The translations under genes were made by a program, and so were the position numbers. A model generated the notes under the pieces. That model saw only the letters and a list, made by a program, of their open reading frames with translations, did not search any database and was not told the origin of the DNA. A stretch of DNA of 64,000 bases from Haberlea rhodopensis (Eukaryota > Streptophyta > Magnoliopsida > Lamiales > Gesneriaceae): assembly GCA_907163345.1 (NCBI GenBank), contig CAJQUN010001094.1:43813-107812 (forward strand), read 5' to 3'. Shown one piece after another: positions 36,240 through 46,935 of this stretch; positions within the stretch are counted from its first letter, which is position 1, and the number at the start of each line of letters is the position of its first letter.

Positions 36240-36850
36240 CTAAGTAAGCCTTTAAACATACAAGGAAGCTAAAAACTTAAAAAGAAAACTTTAAGAGAAT
36301 GAATGCTAGACACTTCGGTGGAAGAGTTAGAGTCAAACTTGGATGATTGCAAATGAGGAGAGCAATCATATTTATACACCGCTCCCTGCAAATGAATGAC
36401 TATGATCTAATCTATCATATTATGAAGATTAAGTTTCCAGAATATTCTAGGATATTTACAAGAATGAACATTCTAGAATGTCATATTCTAAACAATTCTA
36501 GAATACTCTATATTACAAATGAAAGTTTTTCGTGAAGACTAGAATCTTCCGGGGCCCTCCAAGGTGTTCTTCCAGCTTCCGCAAGCTTTCAGAACTTCCA
36601 AATACTCCAGATTTGTCGGAATATTCTAGAAAGTCACGGAACAACATCCTCAACACCCAATTCGACAATGACCTCATTGCATGCATATGTCAGAGCTCCT
36701 TAATCTTGTGTGTAAACTGCCGCAAGTGATCTTCGTGTTCCCAACTGGATCTTGCTTTGGGTAGACCTCTCCGTCGCACGAAGTACTTGATGTATGAGGG
36801 AATTCCTCTCTTAAGTATCCTCGGTTTGGATCCTCTGTGCCTGCATAATA
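36240..36850 (-). repeat. LTR-like relic with heat-shock-element-like cluster (minus strand)
   Basis: On the minus strand a TATAAATA box (36369-36376) lies downstream of a cluster of TTCTAGAA and GAATATTC words (36440-36631). The TATA context and leader-like sequence beyond it (36240-36360) look like an LTR U3-R boundary. Primer-binding site and element ends were not found. It abuts the Athila-like remnant that starts near 36858. Confidence 0.4.
36440..36631. promoter_or_regulatory. Heat-shock-element-like motif cluster
   Basis: Two perfect three-unit elements of the form nGAAnnTTCnnGAAn are visible: GAACATTCTAGAA (36466-36478) and GAATATTCTAGAA (36619-36631). Also present are TTCTAGAA (36496-36503) and GAATATTCTAGGA (36440-36452) with one mismatch. 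All lie 64-262 bp upstream of the minus-strand TATAAATA at 36369-36376. The consensus is that of plant HSF binding sites; heat response is inferred, not shown. Confidence 0.6.
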
Positions 36851-36857
36851 CGGGAAT

Positions 36858-37560
36858 ATGTATGAGGGAGAACTCCTCTCTTACTCAAGTGTAGCACCGA
36901 AAAAGAAACAAAGACAAGCGGCCTCTTCTTCACAAAGTTTTGACATCGATAATTTCATCAATGAGGAAGCAATCGAGTTCTATAAAAAGTATCTGAAAAG
37001 GAATATCACAAGGGAGCAAGTCATGGACACTTCCACTCCAAACTGTGCAGTATTCGAGATGCAAGGGTAAGAGGTTGGCTAAGTTTCATTGAGCAGCCTG
37101 ATGATGTCGTGGTTCCAGTTATCCGTGAGTCCTATGCGAATTTGTGGGTGCGACGTAATTATCTTAATGACGATGTACGGAACAAGCTCATCAATTTTGA
37201 TAGCCACACTATCAACACACGGTATCGCATGCCCAACATCAGGGACGATGACTACTCGACGTATATAATCGAACTTTTGGATTATAGCTACTTCTTTTCA
37301 AAGCTACTGGTTCTACCCTTTCATCTTCTTTCTAACCTCAAGTGCGGTCATCACCACCATATGTCACGAGGACACAGTCTAGAGAACCAACCCAAGGGAT
37401 GAACCACCGCTCATTGTAAAATCTGAGCTGAAGGATGACGTGAAGGCTTGGTTTTCCTTTGTGGCTGCACGTGTCATGCTAACCACCCACACTTCCGAGA
37501 TCACCAAGAAGCGAACTACTATTTCCTTCACTAATTATTGATTTATGCAAGCAGAAAGGC
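36858..37560 (+). pseudogene. Athila-like retroelement remnant with putative plant transposon protein domain
   Basis: Two frames (36858-37070 and 37109-37402) separated by a frameshift encode sequence like the putative plant transposon protein domain (Transposase_32 type) common in Athila-like and unclassified plant retroelements. The opening is EEAIEFYKKYLKRNITREQV; then come WLSFIEQPDDVVVPVIRESYANLWV and YRMPNIRDDDYS. Further down, beyond stops, DVKAWFSFVAARVMLTTHTSEITKKR is readable (about 37438-37515). The order and spacing match the family; the reading frame is broken. Function of the domain is not established. Confidence 0.6.
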
Positions 37561-37783
37561 TTCGTCTGTGAAGCATATGAGGAGTTACTGATGCCTCTTG
37601 CACCCATTGTGGTAGCCAACCCACCTTCTGTATAAAGATAGGCGTCAGAAGGATCCTCACGCAGTCAAGTCCCATCTAGGCCACCACCATCATCTCACAG
37701 AGGCTCACTTCACTGAAGGGCAATGTAGCGTACATTCGCCAAGACCATAGGGACGTTGTGAGCTTCCATTTAGACTATACTTC

Positions 37784-38984
37784 TGTTGGAACCGAAGAGG
37801 GGAGGGGGGGTGAATGAGGTTCCTTGGCTACTTTAGCGTTTTAAAATGAATTTGCAAAAAGTCGAGTTTGCGCTGCGGAAGACTTGATGTCAATCGACAA
37901 ATAAACAAAAAGAATAAATAAATAAATGCGTAATATAAATAAAGCAATAAAGAACACGAGAATTTGTTATAGAAGTTTGGCGATGAATCGCCTACGTCTC
38001 CTCTTCCCGGCTAGATAACTTCCAACCGAGGTTCCACTAGAATAACTTTTGATCTTGGCCATAAGGGCTCCAAGTTAGCCACAACACACTATTCCCGAGT
38101 AAACAACTCTTCACGAGCAACACACTCTTCACGAGTCTTCTCGGCCTTAAGAGCTCCAAGGATAGCCACACACTTGCACCAACTTCACTTGTTGATGACT
38201 TATACAATTTTCCAACTTGCGTCGGTGTTGGGGGACCTTACAATAAATTGAATAACACATTCACGGTGTACCAACACGAAGAATCAAAAGATCACACACA
38301 AGAAATAAATTACAAACTCCAATACAACACAAATATATGAAGTTTGCAATGCTAGAATGATTTTGATTGCACACAACTTTCTTGTAGTTTATACTCTTGT
38401 TTTTTGTCTTCAAAATGCTCCAAAACATACATATTTATAGTGTAGAAGGCCCCCAAGGCTCCTACTAGCCGTTGCTACACTTAAGGCTTGAATCGCTCCT
38501 GCATCGCCTCAGCCATCGCCGCGCACCAACGGTCAAAATCTTCACTGATCGCCTCAGGCGATGTCCCGATCGCCTCAGGTGATCGATAAAAAAATCAATG
38601 CCATAGCTTCGGTTGCTCAGAATTATTCATAGCCTCATACGATCATTTCATTGCCTCAAGCGAACTCAGCATCGCCTCAGGCGTTCTCCCCATAGCCTCA
38701 GGCGATCTTGCCATGCCCGCGTTCCTTTTCGTCGCTTCAGTCGACGTGCGTGGCGATGCCCTCTTGGCTGCCATCGCCTGGGGCGATGATCACCAACGCT
38801 TGGGGCGATCTGCCCGATGCTTGCACAATTGACTTCCTTCACAATCAACTTTTCAATCATCTAAACATGTACACTAAGTAGACACATTAGTATAACAAAC
38901 ACAAGTTTTGTTGATCATCAAAACTCATAAATAATTCGGAGATAAATTAAGCATTAAACTCAACAATGCGTTTAAGGCTCAACA
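37784..38984 (-). mobile_element. Solo LTR 2, relative of 26111-27522, inserted in the Athila-like remnant
   Basis: A 1201-bp unit starting TGTTGGAACCGAAGAGGGG and ending AAGGCTCAACA, with a perfect 5-bp TSD ACTTC (37779-37783 and 38985-38989). It is the reverse complement of the same LTR family as 26111-27522. It carries its own ATCGCCTCAGGCGAT array (about 38485-38810) but a shorter CTCGGGAAGAG-type array. TATTTATA at about 38428-38435 is the TATA-like box of the minus strand. Confidence 0.88.
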
Positions 38985-40420
38985 ACTTCTATCTTAGCTC
39001 ATCAATTCACTAGAGTCCAATTTTCGTAGTTGCCCGATCTACATCCCAACCCCACGCCAGATGAGGAGTAGTACGACGATCATTGACGATCGTTATCACA
39101 TGTATGTGCTTTGTTCTTGTTTTTCATGCTTTAGTATATTGAGGACAAGACCGCCTTAAGTTTGGGGGAGTAGTTGATTTGTTGCTAGCCTGCCTAATTA
39201 TGTGATCTTCTTGCTTTATGCTAAATCGAAACTTGAATTGTTCTTCAACAACAAAAAAATAATATTTTTTTTCTACGAGTTCAAACTTGAGAAAAGAATA
39301 AATGGATGCATTCCGTGATGATATTGATCTCAATATGCATGTTGACTTGAGTTTTGATGATTGTTAGACTTGTACCTGAATATCATGTTTTGAGTTAGCA
39401 TGACAAAAATGAAGAATAATTTTAGTATATTGAGTTATTATCTTGTGGATTGCATGTGGAGTAGTGAAGATTTATGTGAATCTAATGATTTGTTTTGAGC
39501 ATTTGCGAGTTACTCCTGAACCTATTTGAGAGCACGCCGATACGAAATATTTAGGTACAACCTTAAGTTAGAGATGATATGGGCGATTATTGATATGTTC
39601 AAACCTTTCAGCCTACCTTGTCTGTATTATTCTCTAGTGTCCTGTTTGATCCTAACTGCAAAAAGAATGGCGTGTGTTTTGCACAAAATTAGATCTATTC
39701 GACATTATTGTATAACCTCATTATACTTACACTTATGAGCCTAAAAAAAATTTAAACCTTACCCAAAGGTAGTAAATGAATTTCATTCGAAGCACGTGAT
39801 ATGTTATGAGCTTATCGAAAAATGAATGAGATGAAAGAAACAAGAAAAGAATGGAAATGCCTCGAGAAGCGCAAAATTGATTTTCCATCTTCTAGATATC
39901 TATCACGAGTAAGATTATACTGAAATGCAAAAGGTCAATGCATAATATTAATGCATAATACAAAAAAAGAGTTGATATATTCTTGAGAAAAGAAAGAAGA
40001 AGAGAAGTTTGATATGTGAAAACATGAAATTTCAGATGAGGCTTTGCTGAGCTTTAGGAGACAAGGTTCATCAGAAACCTTGAGGGAAAGGGCATACAAC
40101 TCATACCAGGGGTAGTCACCTATCGTCGATAGCCCTCCTGCTCAGTGAGTTGGTGTTGACCCAAGGCCAAGGACCTAGCTTCATGGGTATCCTCGCTCGA
40201 GAAGGCCCATGCAGAAGATTGGAATCGTATTGATCTATCTCCCATAAGACCTCATCGGTGAGAGGAGAAGGAAATAATTTATCAAAACGAGACATCAGGC
40301 CAGGCTATAAGTTAGTTCAGAAAGAAGAACGTACATAAAAGAAAACAGAAACAATGCCGGAGTAGAATAAGAACTTCTTTAGGAGCAAGAGGTCTTTGTT
40401 ACCATCACCAAGGACGAGAT
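38985..40420 (+). repeat. 3' region of an Athila-like gypsy remnant
   Basis: Contains a polypurine-like TTTGGGGGAGTAG (about 39160-39172) following a TTGAGGACAAGACCGCCTTA segment. Near 39599-39616 is the segment TCAAACCTTTCAGCCTACC, whose counterpart occurs at about 57146-57165 in the element at 53626-60602, and near 39737 GAGCCTAAAAAAAATTTAAACC. These are typical of the untranslated 3' end of Athila-like elements. No intact coding sequence. Confidence 0.5.
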
Positions 40421-40930
40421 CATAAGTGCTGACCTCATCCTAACTGCCCACCGCACACGCGCGCCCGACCTGTTAATGTGCCGACCTGATTATCGACGAT
40501 TTCATTACTTCTTATGGTTTGAAGTGCCGACCTGACAAGAAATACCGACCTGACGGATCGTGAAATCCATTTGCCTCCATGCCAGCAGTATTGGCCGACC
40601 AGAACTATTAGTCCAAGATGGTATGAGCTCATCAGCTCATGCTCGTACAACCGAATCCCCCATTTGGGGAAGCAGGATTTCGGGATTTTGTCGACCTTAT
40701 CAGGGATCTTCCAAATCCTATTAGATCTTATCTGTATCTTGACGGATCATGATAAATATGGAAAAAATACCAGATTTGATCTATACTTTTGCGCATTCAT
40801 AACATATATTGCTTTCTATATAACACCTATTTTTCTGATACTCTCGTTTGATTTGAGCGTTAGAGGGGATATGACGGAAAAACCTTTCGGCCTTCTTCTC
40901 ACTTTTGCTCACACTTTTACATGATATCAG
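40421..40930 (+). repeat. Gypsy-type LTR relic with CCGACCTG words
   Basis: About four copies of a CCGACCTGA word (40446-40560) precede a TATATAA box (about 40816-40822). The downstream segment TTTGAGCGTTAGAGGGGATA is typical of gypsy LTR U5 regions. Ends not determined. The short frame at 40571-40924 is not considered coding. Confidence 0.45.
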
Positions 40931-41545
40931 AAATACAATCTGTTTCGAACGAGACAAATATCATTTGAGTTTTAAAATGAAATTGACCAATTGACACTTT
41001 CATCTCTCACGGCTTCTTTGAGAATCAGTGGAGTTTATTTCCTAAAATACAAGTTAATATCAATAGCAATGAAGTAAGAATTATGACCATTATCGTCCGA
41101 TAGAATTGGAACAAAGTACTTTTAACGTTGCACAATAACCCTTCCTTTTTCCGGAAAAAAAAAATCAAATATGCTTTTTGATACAAAACTACGTGTTTTT
41201 GAACTGCCATTTAAACTAAAAAGAGATTACTCCTTGGTATAGCTGTATGTGAAATGCATCTATTGTTCAAAATAAATACGTGTTTTTGTAATTCGTTATA
41301 GATTTATTTTCTTTTTAGATAATATTTTTTTATAAAAAAAGAATACTATTAGTAAATTTGGTGGAAATGAACTTTCTTTCTTTCTTTGAGTGGAAATGAA
41401 GTCAGAAGTAGATGAAGCATTAGGGCAATAGTGGACTTCGCTTCCTCCATAAATCTGTAACAATGTCTGCATCTCGACCAATTTTGAGGGAAATCATTGG
41501 GTTAGCTCTTGTCGTGGCAACTCGAGCCTGGATATACACAACAAA
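40931..41545. other. Intergenic DNA
   Basis: AT-rich; I see no gene or element boundary. Confidence 0.45.
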
Positions 41546-41549
41546 AGCA

Positions 41550-42255
41550 TTAATGTATCCCCAATCCCACGCCAAAATGACGTGGGGTTTCTGCCCCAAT
41601 CCCACGCTATCTTCGGCGTGAAGATAGCGTGGGAATTTTTGCTGCTCCAGAAATGATGCAGCACTTCTGGCCAGCAATATTTTATTTTTTTAAAAGATTT
41701 ATATTATTTATTATATTGTTTTATTGTTTTAAATATATTTAATCATTTTTTAGGAAATATTAATTAAATTTTGATAATTTTAAAATAAATAATATTTATA
41801 GTATTCAATCTTTATAATTAATTACTTAAATTAATATTTATAAAAAAAAAATTTATTTTTAATTATTATAGCTTTTTTTCCTTTCTATTTTTTATTTTTT
41901 TTTAAATTTAAAGTTTTCTTTTATATAAAATGTTGATTATTTTATTTTTATGGATATGATAATTAAATTGATGTATTGGTTTGAAACTCAAAATGTGAGT
42001 TTATATTTGCAAATTTTGTAATTATTTAATATTAAAATTAATAATTACTAATACTAATAAAATAATTATTTTAATATATTATTTAATTATTTAAGATTTA
42101 TAATAAATATATTTTAAAAATTAAATTATTTGTTAAATATTTATTATAAATGAATTTAAAAGGAATATTGTAAGGAATATTCTTTTTAGAGTAAAGTTTG
42201 AAGTAGATGATTGTAGATGTGTTTTGTGTTTGGCGTAGAAATTGTATTATTTTGG
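41550..42255. repeat. AT-rich dispersed repeat, copy B (inverted relative to 6222-6905)
   Basis: The reverse complement of 42160-42240 matches 6300-6390 closely, and the AT-rich body and GC-richer far end (41560-41700) also correspond. The far end includes a perfect 15-bp hairpin. Probably a non-autonomous DNA transposon of the same family as copy A. Confidence 0.5.
41600..41634. repeat. Perfect 15-bp inverted repeat with 5-nt loop
   Basis: TCCCACGCTATCTTC (41600-41614), loop GGCGT, then its exact reverse complement (41620-41634). It lies within the GC-richer end of AT-rich repeat copy B. Confidence 0.9.
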
Positions 42256-42699
42256 TGTAAAATTTATATTAAAATAAAGTTTTTGGTTGGAAATGGACCA
42301 AGGAATGAGATTTTAAGGTCTGGGGGGTTTGGGTTTGCATTGAGTGGCGGAGCAAAGAAGAAATCGAGGAGTAAACGGAGGATAGGTGGAGCAGTGGCGG
42401 ATAGCATTTGTATTCGATGAGATTTACGTGCAATCTGCAGTGAAGGGACAATGATATTTACGTGCACCATACTAGATTTGAAGATGCGAAGGATAGATAA
42501 GCGCATGATTTTTGTTCCTTAATTCCAGTATATTCATCAAGTGTTCGATGAGATCGAGCAGAAGAGGAAAGAGGTGAGATTGTTTGATATTATTTTTTGT
42601 TATTCTTTTTCGGAGCCGGGGCCCTTTTTCTTCCTCATCTCCTACCGATGCACCTAAGGATTATTTTGTGCACATAAATCTCAACGTGCACCGACTAGG
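42256..42699. other. Intergenic DNA
   Basis: A GA-rich, slightly GC-richer stretch (42290-42420) has short open frames on both strands that I do not recognise. Nothing is called. Confidence 0.35.
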
Positions 42700-43127
42700 G
42701 TTGTGATGTCTAGAACTTAATCCCCCTATTTAAATGAAGTTGAATATGTCTATTAAGGATTAATGTGAATGATTGTCATTTTGTACCCAGACTAGATTCC
42801 GAGAAAAATCAAGTGTGGTTGAATTTTATGATTGAGTCATAATTACTTAATGGATAAATGGTTGAGATTTATAATGTGAAGTAGTGAGGCAATTATGAAT
42901 TTGAATTAGTATACCAATTAATGGAGTTGAATTATAATTAGTGAGTTTGAGGGTTGATTTATAATATGGAATTAAACCTAGGGACTATATGGCAAAAGAT
43001 GATAATTATATCATCCATCTATTCACACATTACACACACAAGACTCTTCCCTCTTCCCTTCTCCTCTTCATCGCCTCTTTTCCATTTCCTGGAGAAGATT
43101 TTGGTTTTCTTTGATTTCCACTTATAG

Positions 43128-43281
43128 GTTAGTGTGAGCATGACGAGTTATTGATTTTGTTGAGTTAATTGGTTGATTTATATATTGTTTTCCTTCCCTT
43201 ATATGTTAATTTGAGCATGAAGAGTTATTGATTTTGTTGAGTTAATTGGTTGATTTATATATTGTTTTCCTTCCCTTATAT
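43128..43281. repeat. Two tandem 77-bp units
   Basis: GTTAGTGTGAGCATGACGAG... from 43128 and GTTAATTTGAGCATGAAGAG... from 43205, nearly identical through CTTCCCTTATAT at each end. Confidence 0.85.
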
Positions 43282-43466
43282 ACGTGTTCGTAAATATTGG
43301 GAAATTGAGTTTCTTGTTGGTGGGTATGAAGCTTTTTGATGTCTAAAGTATGTCAAATTACTTGTAGATAGTTATATGCTGTATATCTTTTGTTGATTTG
43401 AGTTTGTTGAAGTGTTGGTACATAAATCATGGAGTTTATGAAGTAATTTTCGAGATGCGGGACGCC

Positions 43467-43640
43467 ACGATCAATCTCGGTGAAGAGAGTGATCGATCGC
43501 GGCTGAACGAAGAAAGATGGTGAGAAAATTTAGAGCACGCGATCGATCGCGAGAATGGTGCCGATCGACCGTGAGCAGACGAAACAAACTAAGGCCAAAA
43601 TCAGAGCGCACGATCGATCGGGAGAAAGTGCCTATCGATC
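43467..43640. repeat. GATCGATCG palindrome cluster 2
   Basis: Motifs include GTGATCGATCGCG, GCGATCGATCGCG, CCGATCGACCG, ACGATCGATCGG and CTATCGATCGCAG, with spacing near 35-60 bp. Located in the long LTR relic. Confidence 0.8.
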
Positions 43641-44069
43641 GCAGCTATTGAAATTTTGGAAAATTTGTTAATTTTGGGATTTTGGAATATGGTATTTTAT
43701 GGATTATTCTTATGGTGTTTATGATATTATTAGGAAATCTTGTGCAATGAATTAAAGTGTTAAGTGAAGAACTTTAGAAATGAAGATACTACTTGATCGA
43801 GTAAGTGATAACTCAAGTTAATAAATGATAAAATATGATGGTTTGAGTAGTATACGGTGTATGATAAATCGTGGCTGAATATGATAGGAAGCATGACGAG
43901 TTTATATGATATATGTGGTATGGTTGTGAGAGTTATTGATGAGATGTTAATGTTGAATTGATATTCAATATAGATATTGCACGAGCCTCCGATTGTTAAG
44001 AATATCTAAATCATGTTGTCCACTGATGTGATCCGTTATTTTTACGTATTAGGTAGAATCAAGTGTTTA

Positions 44070-44640
44070 TGAAAAATAAAGGGAAGACACCAAGATTTTT
44101 ACGTGAAAAACCTTCGAATTGAAGGAAAAATCACGGGACCTAGTCCAGTATAATTTGTACTATCACAATCTCGATTTATTACAGGACTTTTGACACAATA
44201 TATGACCATAGAATTATTACACAAGAATATCTGAAAAAATAACAGAGATGACCGAACAGAATAAGTATGCTCTCTTCGGAGTCTTTTATGCATAAAAAGT
44301 CCAACCCTTCAATGAGACTCTCAGCCGGTATTTATAGGCTCGATTCCTGTGTTTACTTGGCGGGAAAGTTTAGGAACCCGTCTCCTTAGATTGTGGCGGT
44401 AATGTGGCGAGTATGTACGAAAACTCCGCACCCCATTAATGCACATTTATCCCCACCGGTTAATTTGTTGGTTATCACCGGATCTTCTGCTAATCTTTGA
44501 CTAGAATCCCGAGGAGGGTTTAATAGCTGTTCAGCTACCATGTGCTCGTATTCATCCTGTTCGGTCTGTTTCGTACATGACTGTTCGGTTCTTGAGGGGA
44601 TTTTACCCGAGAAGGCCAAAATGTCATATGACATCATCCA
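44070..44640 (-). mobile_element. Solo LTR-like insertion (copia type)
   Basis: A 571-bp unit starting TGAAAAATAAA and ending CATCATCCA, flanked by GTTTA (44065-44069) and TTTTA (44641-44645), a 4/5 match. On the minus strand it carries TACTGGACTAGGTCCCGTG and a TTTTTCCTTCAATTCGAAGG segment, like the relic at 11641-12140. No interior coding. Confidence 0.55.
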
Positions 44641-45780
44641 TTTTAAGGTACGTAGTGATGTACGAGCATGTATGATATGAATTAGTTATATATTTATGCA
44701 TATATCTGAGGTTCAGTATGATGTGTGAAAGTAAGTCGTTGAGTATGCGAGTTGAGTTTAACTATTATGGCATGGTGGAATTACAACGTAAGCAAAGGTA
44801 TATGTTGGATGAATCTGATGACTGCATGATGGTTATTAGAAATCGTTGAGGACTGTTGTGGTTGACAGGCATATGTGCCTCTGATATATGTTAATCATGA
44901 ATAAATGAGAAGTGATGTACTCTTGCAATGATGTACTCTTGGAAAATATTCGAATTATAATGGTGATTAGGATTCTGTTATTAATATTGAACTTGATGAT
45001 TGTGAAATTGTGAAGTTATGCACCAGGGATGGTTCGAGAAAGTACATATATTGGTTCATTCTTACGCAGGGAGTACACTTTATTAATTTTCTATAGCTTT
45101 ACTTGTTGAATTATGCTTTTATGTATTGAATTGGTTGTGATTATCAATTGGTAAATGATCACCCTATGTGGAGATTGTTTATGTTGGAACAGGTAAACAA
45201 GTAATACAGTGTCCGATGAAAGTAAGTTCGAGCTTCGAGGGGATAACATTGCTTTCAGATGCATTGCACAAATATTGGCGACGACAGATGATGTTTAAGC
45301 ATTTGTTTTGCATTCATTTATTCATGGCTCGTCGGTGAGCACTTTGATGCCTGTATATGCCTGTATAAATGTTTCAAAGCTTCCCTTTCATTTGGTTGCT
45401 ATATGTGCATTCTATTTTGAGAAGAATATGCTTAATGAATTGCATATATATATATATATGATGTATGTTTTGCCCGTGTATTAGCTAGATGCTTTATTTT
45501 GGTGATCTATTGGGGAATTTATTATGTGATTGATTATTGGTCGAGGAAATGCGTTATTGATAGATTAGTGTTTTATATTTTACCCAGTTGTACAATTTAA
45601 GGGGAGACCCTGCCACACATTTTAAATATGGAACATGTTAGTGAGAGTTTTGAGACATAATACATGACATAATACATGTGTGATGATTATATTGTGTTTG
45701 GGCATAAATTAATTCTAATATGGCATATGGAAGTTTTAATGTAATGAATTGCTATATATATATATTATCATTAATGCATC

Positions 45781-46539
45781 ATTGACGAGAGTAGGAGTAG
45801 GGGTCCTATAATGGTTTTGCTTTAGTCATCTCTTCTTCGTCGTTTAACACCACCAATGCACGCCATTTCTTTGCTCTTTAGATATGGTGCACATCTTATA
45901 TTATTATTTTTTGAAACTGGTATTTCAATTTCTCTGAACTCAATTTGAACTCCAGCTCTACTTTTTCATTCAATTTACTCTACTGTTGCACGTAAATTTC
46001 CATGTGCATTGGTAGGTGGTGCAAGTACTATTGGTGCACATAAAATCATATGTGCACTACTTTTTCATTCAATTTACTCTATTGTTGCACGTAAATTCCC
46101 ACGTGCATTGGTAGGTGGTGCAAGTACTATTGGTGCACATAAAATCATGTGCATCGTAACATGGTGCAAGTAAACCTATGTTAACCTGTAGGGCTATTTT
46201 GTCATTTCAATAGGAATTGGACTTTTATGAAAGCATGTTTTTTGGTGTATTGGGCCGAAAAAGGTTTTTTCACCCGAAGTTATCCCTATTACAAATGATT
46301 TTGGATTTTGGGTTTCTTTTCCCCCTTTTTCAGACGTTAAGGAATTTTTCAACAGTGATTCTTTTATTGGTAGTTTTAACTTTCAAAAACCCTTTGCCTT
46401 GAGGTTATTTGGTATGTGGGATTGAGGTTATTTTTCATTATCTTTGTTTTTTGCGGCTTATAATTATTGATTGTGTTTGGGAAGAATCAATAATTTTTTA
46501 TTGTACATTCTTTTATCCTTCTACATATTCTCCTTTTAA
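45781..46539. repeat. Intergenic DNA with a duplicated segment rich in GTGCAC
   Basis: A segment of about 110 bp is duplicated in tandem (about 45958-46066 and 46067-46160). Both copies carry TTGCACGTAAATT and TTGGTGCACATAAAATCAT. A looser set of TGCAC words also flanks the LTR relic on its left (42645-42690). Frames at 46217-46609 are not recognisable. Confidence 0.55.
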
Positions 46540-46935
46540 ATATATTCGGGTTAATAGCGAATTATCTTTGTGGTTTTGTAAACAGACAGATTACTTTATT
46601 GTGGTTTGAAGATATGCATTTTACTTCTAAGTGGTTTTGAAAATAGACAGATTACCCCATTATGTTTTGAATATAGACATTTTACCTTCCTGTGCTTTTG
46701 AAAATAAACATTTTACCAATCGTAGTTTGTGAATATGTGCAAAATACCCTCTCAGTAGATACTATTTTTTGCAAACCATATTTTCAAAACCACGTGGGAG
46801 TCAAATGCCTATTTTCAAACCACGGAGGCTAATCTGCCTATTTGCAAAATCAAGGGGATAATTTATCTATTTTCAAATCACAATCTGTCTATTTTCAAAA
46901 TCAGATGGATAATGCTCAAAATATTTATACATGCA
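46540..46935. repeat. Foldback repeat with GTGGTTTTGAAAATAGACA units
   Basis: The left half (46550-46740) has several direct units of GTGGTTTTGAAAATAGACA followed by GATTAC or TTTTACC. The right half (46775-46915) has the inverted counterparts, such as CTATTTTCAAACCAC. A large stem with repeated arms could form. No coding; probably a foldback-type MITE. Confidence 0.7.

Larger units (their letters stand above)
42700..45780 (+). repeat. Long gypsy-type LTR relic (approximate limits), with nested LTR
   Basis: A long non-coding block starting near TGTGATGTCTAGAAC and ending near ATGCATCA. It contains a tandem pair (43128-43281), a GATCGATCG cluster (43467-43640) and a nested LTR-like insertion (44070-44640). 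The layout resembles the LTR at 57722-59582. I did not find matching target duplications, so the limits are estimates. Confidence 0.4.

Noticed and set aside
42217..42506. Frames of 60-80 codons on both strands near 42.3 kb
   Set aside because: No recognisable domain, no splice or promoter context, and overlapping frames on opposite strands of a GA-rich stretch.
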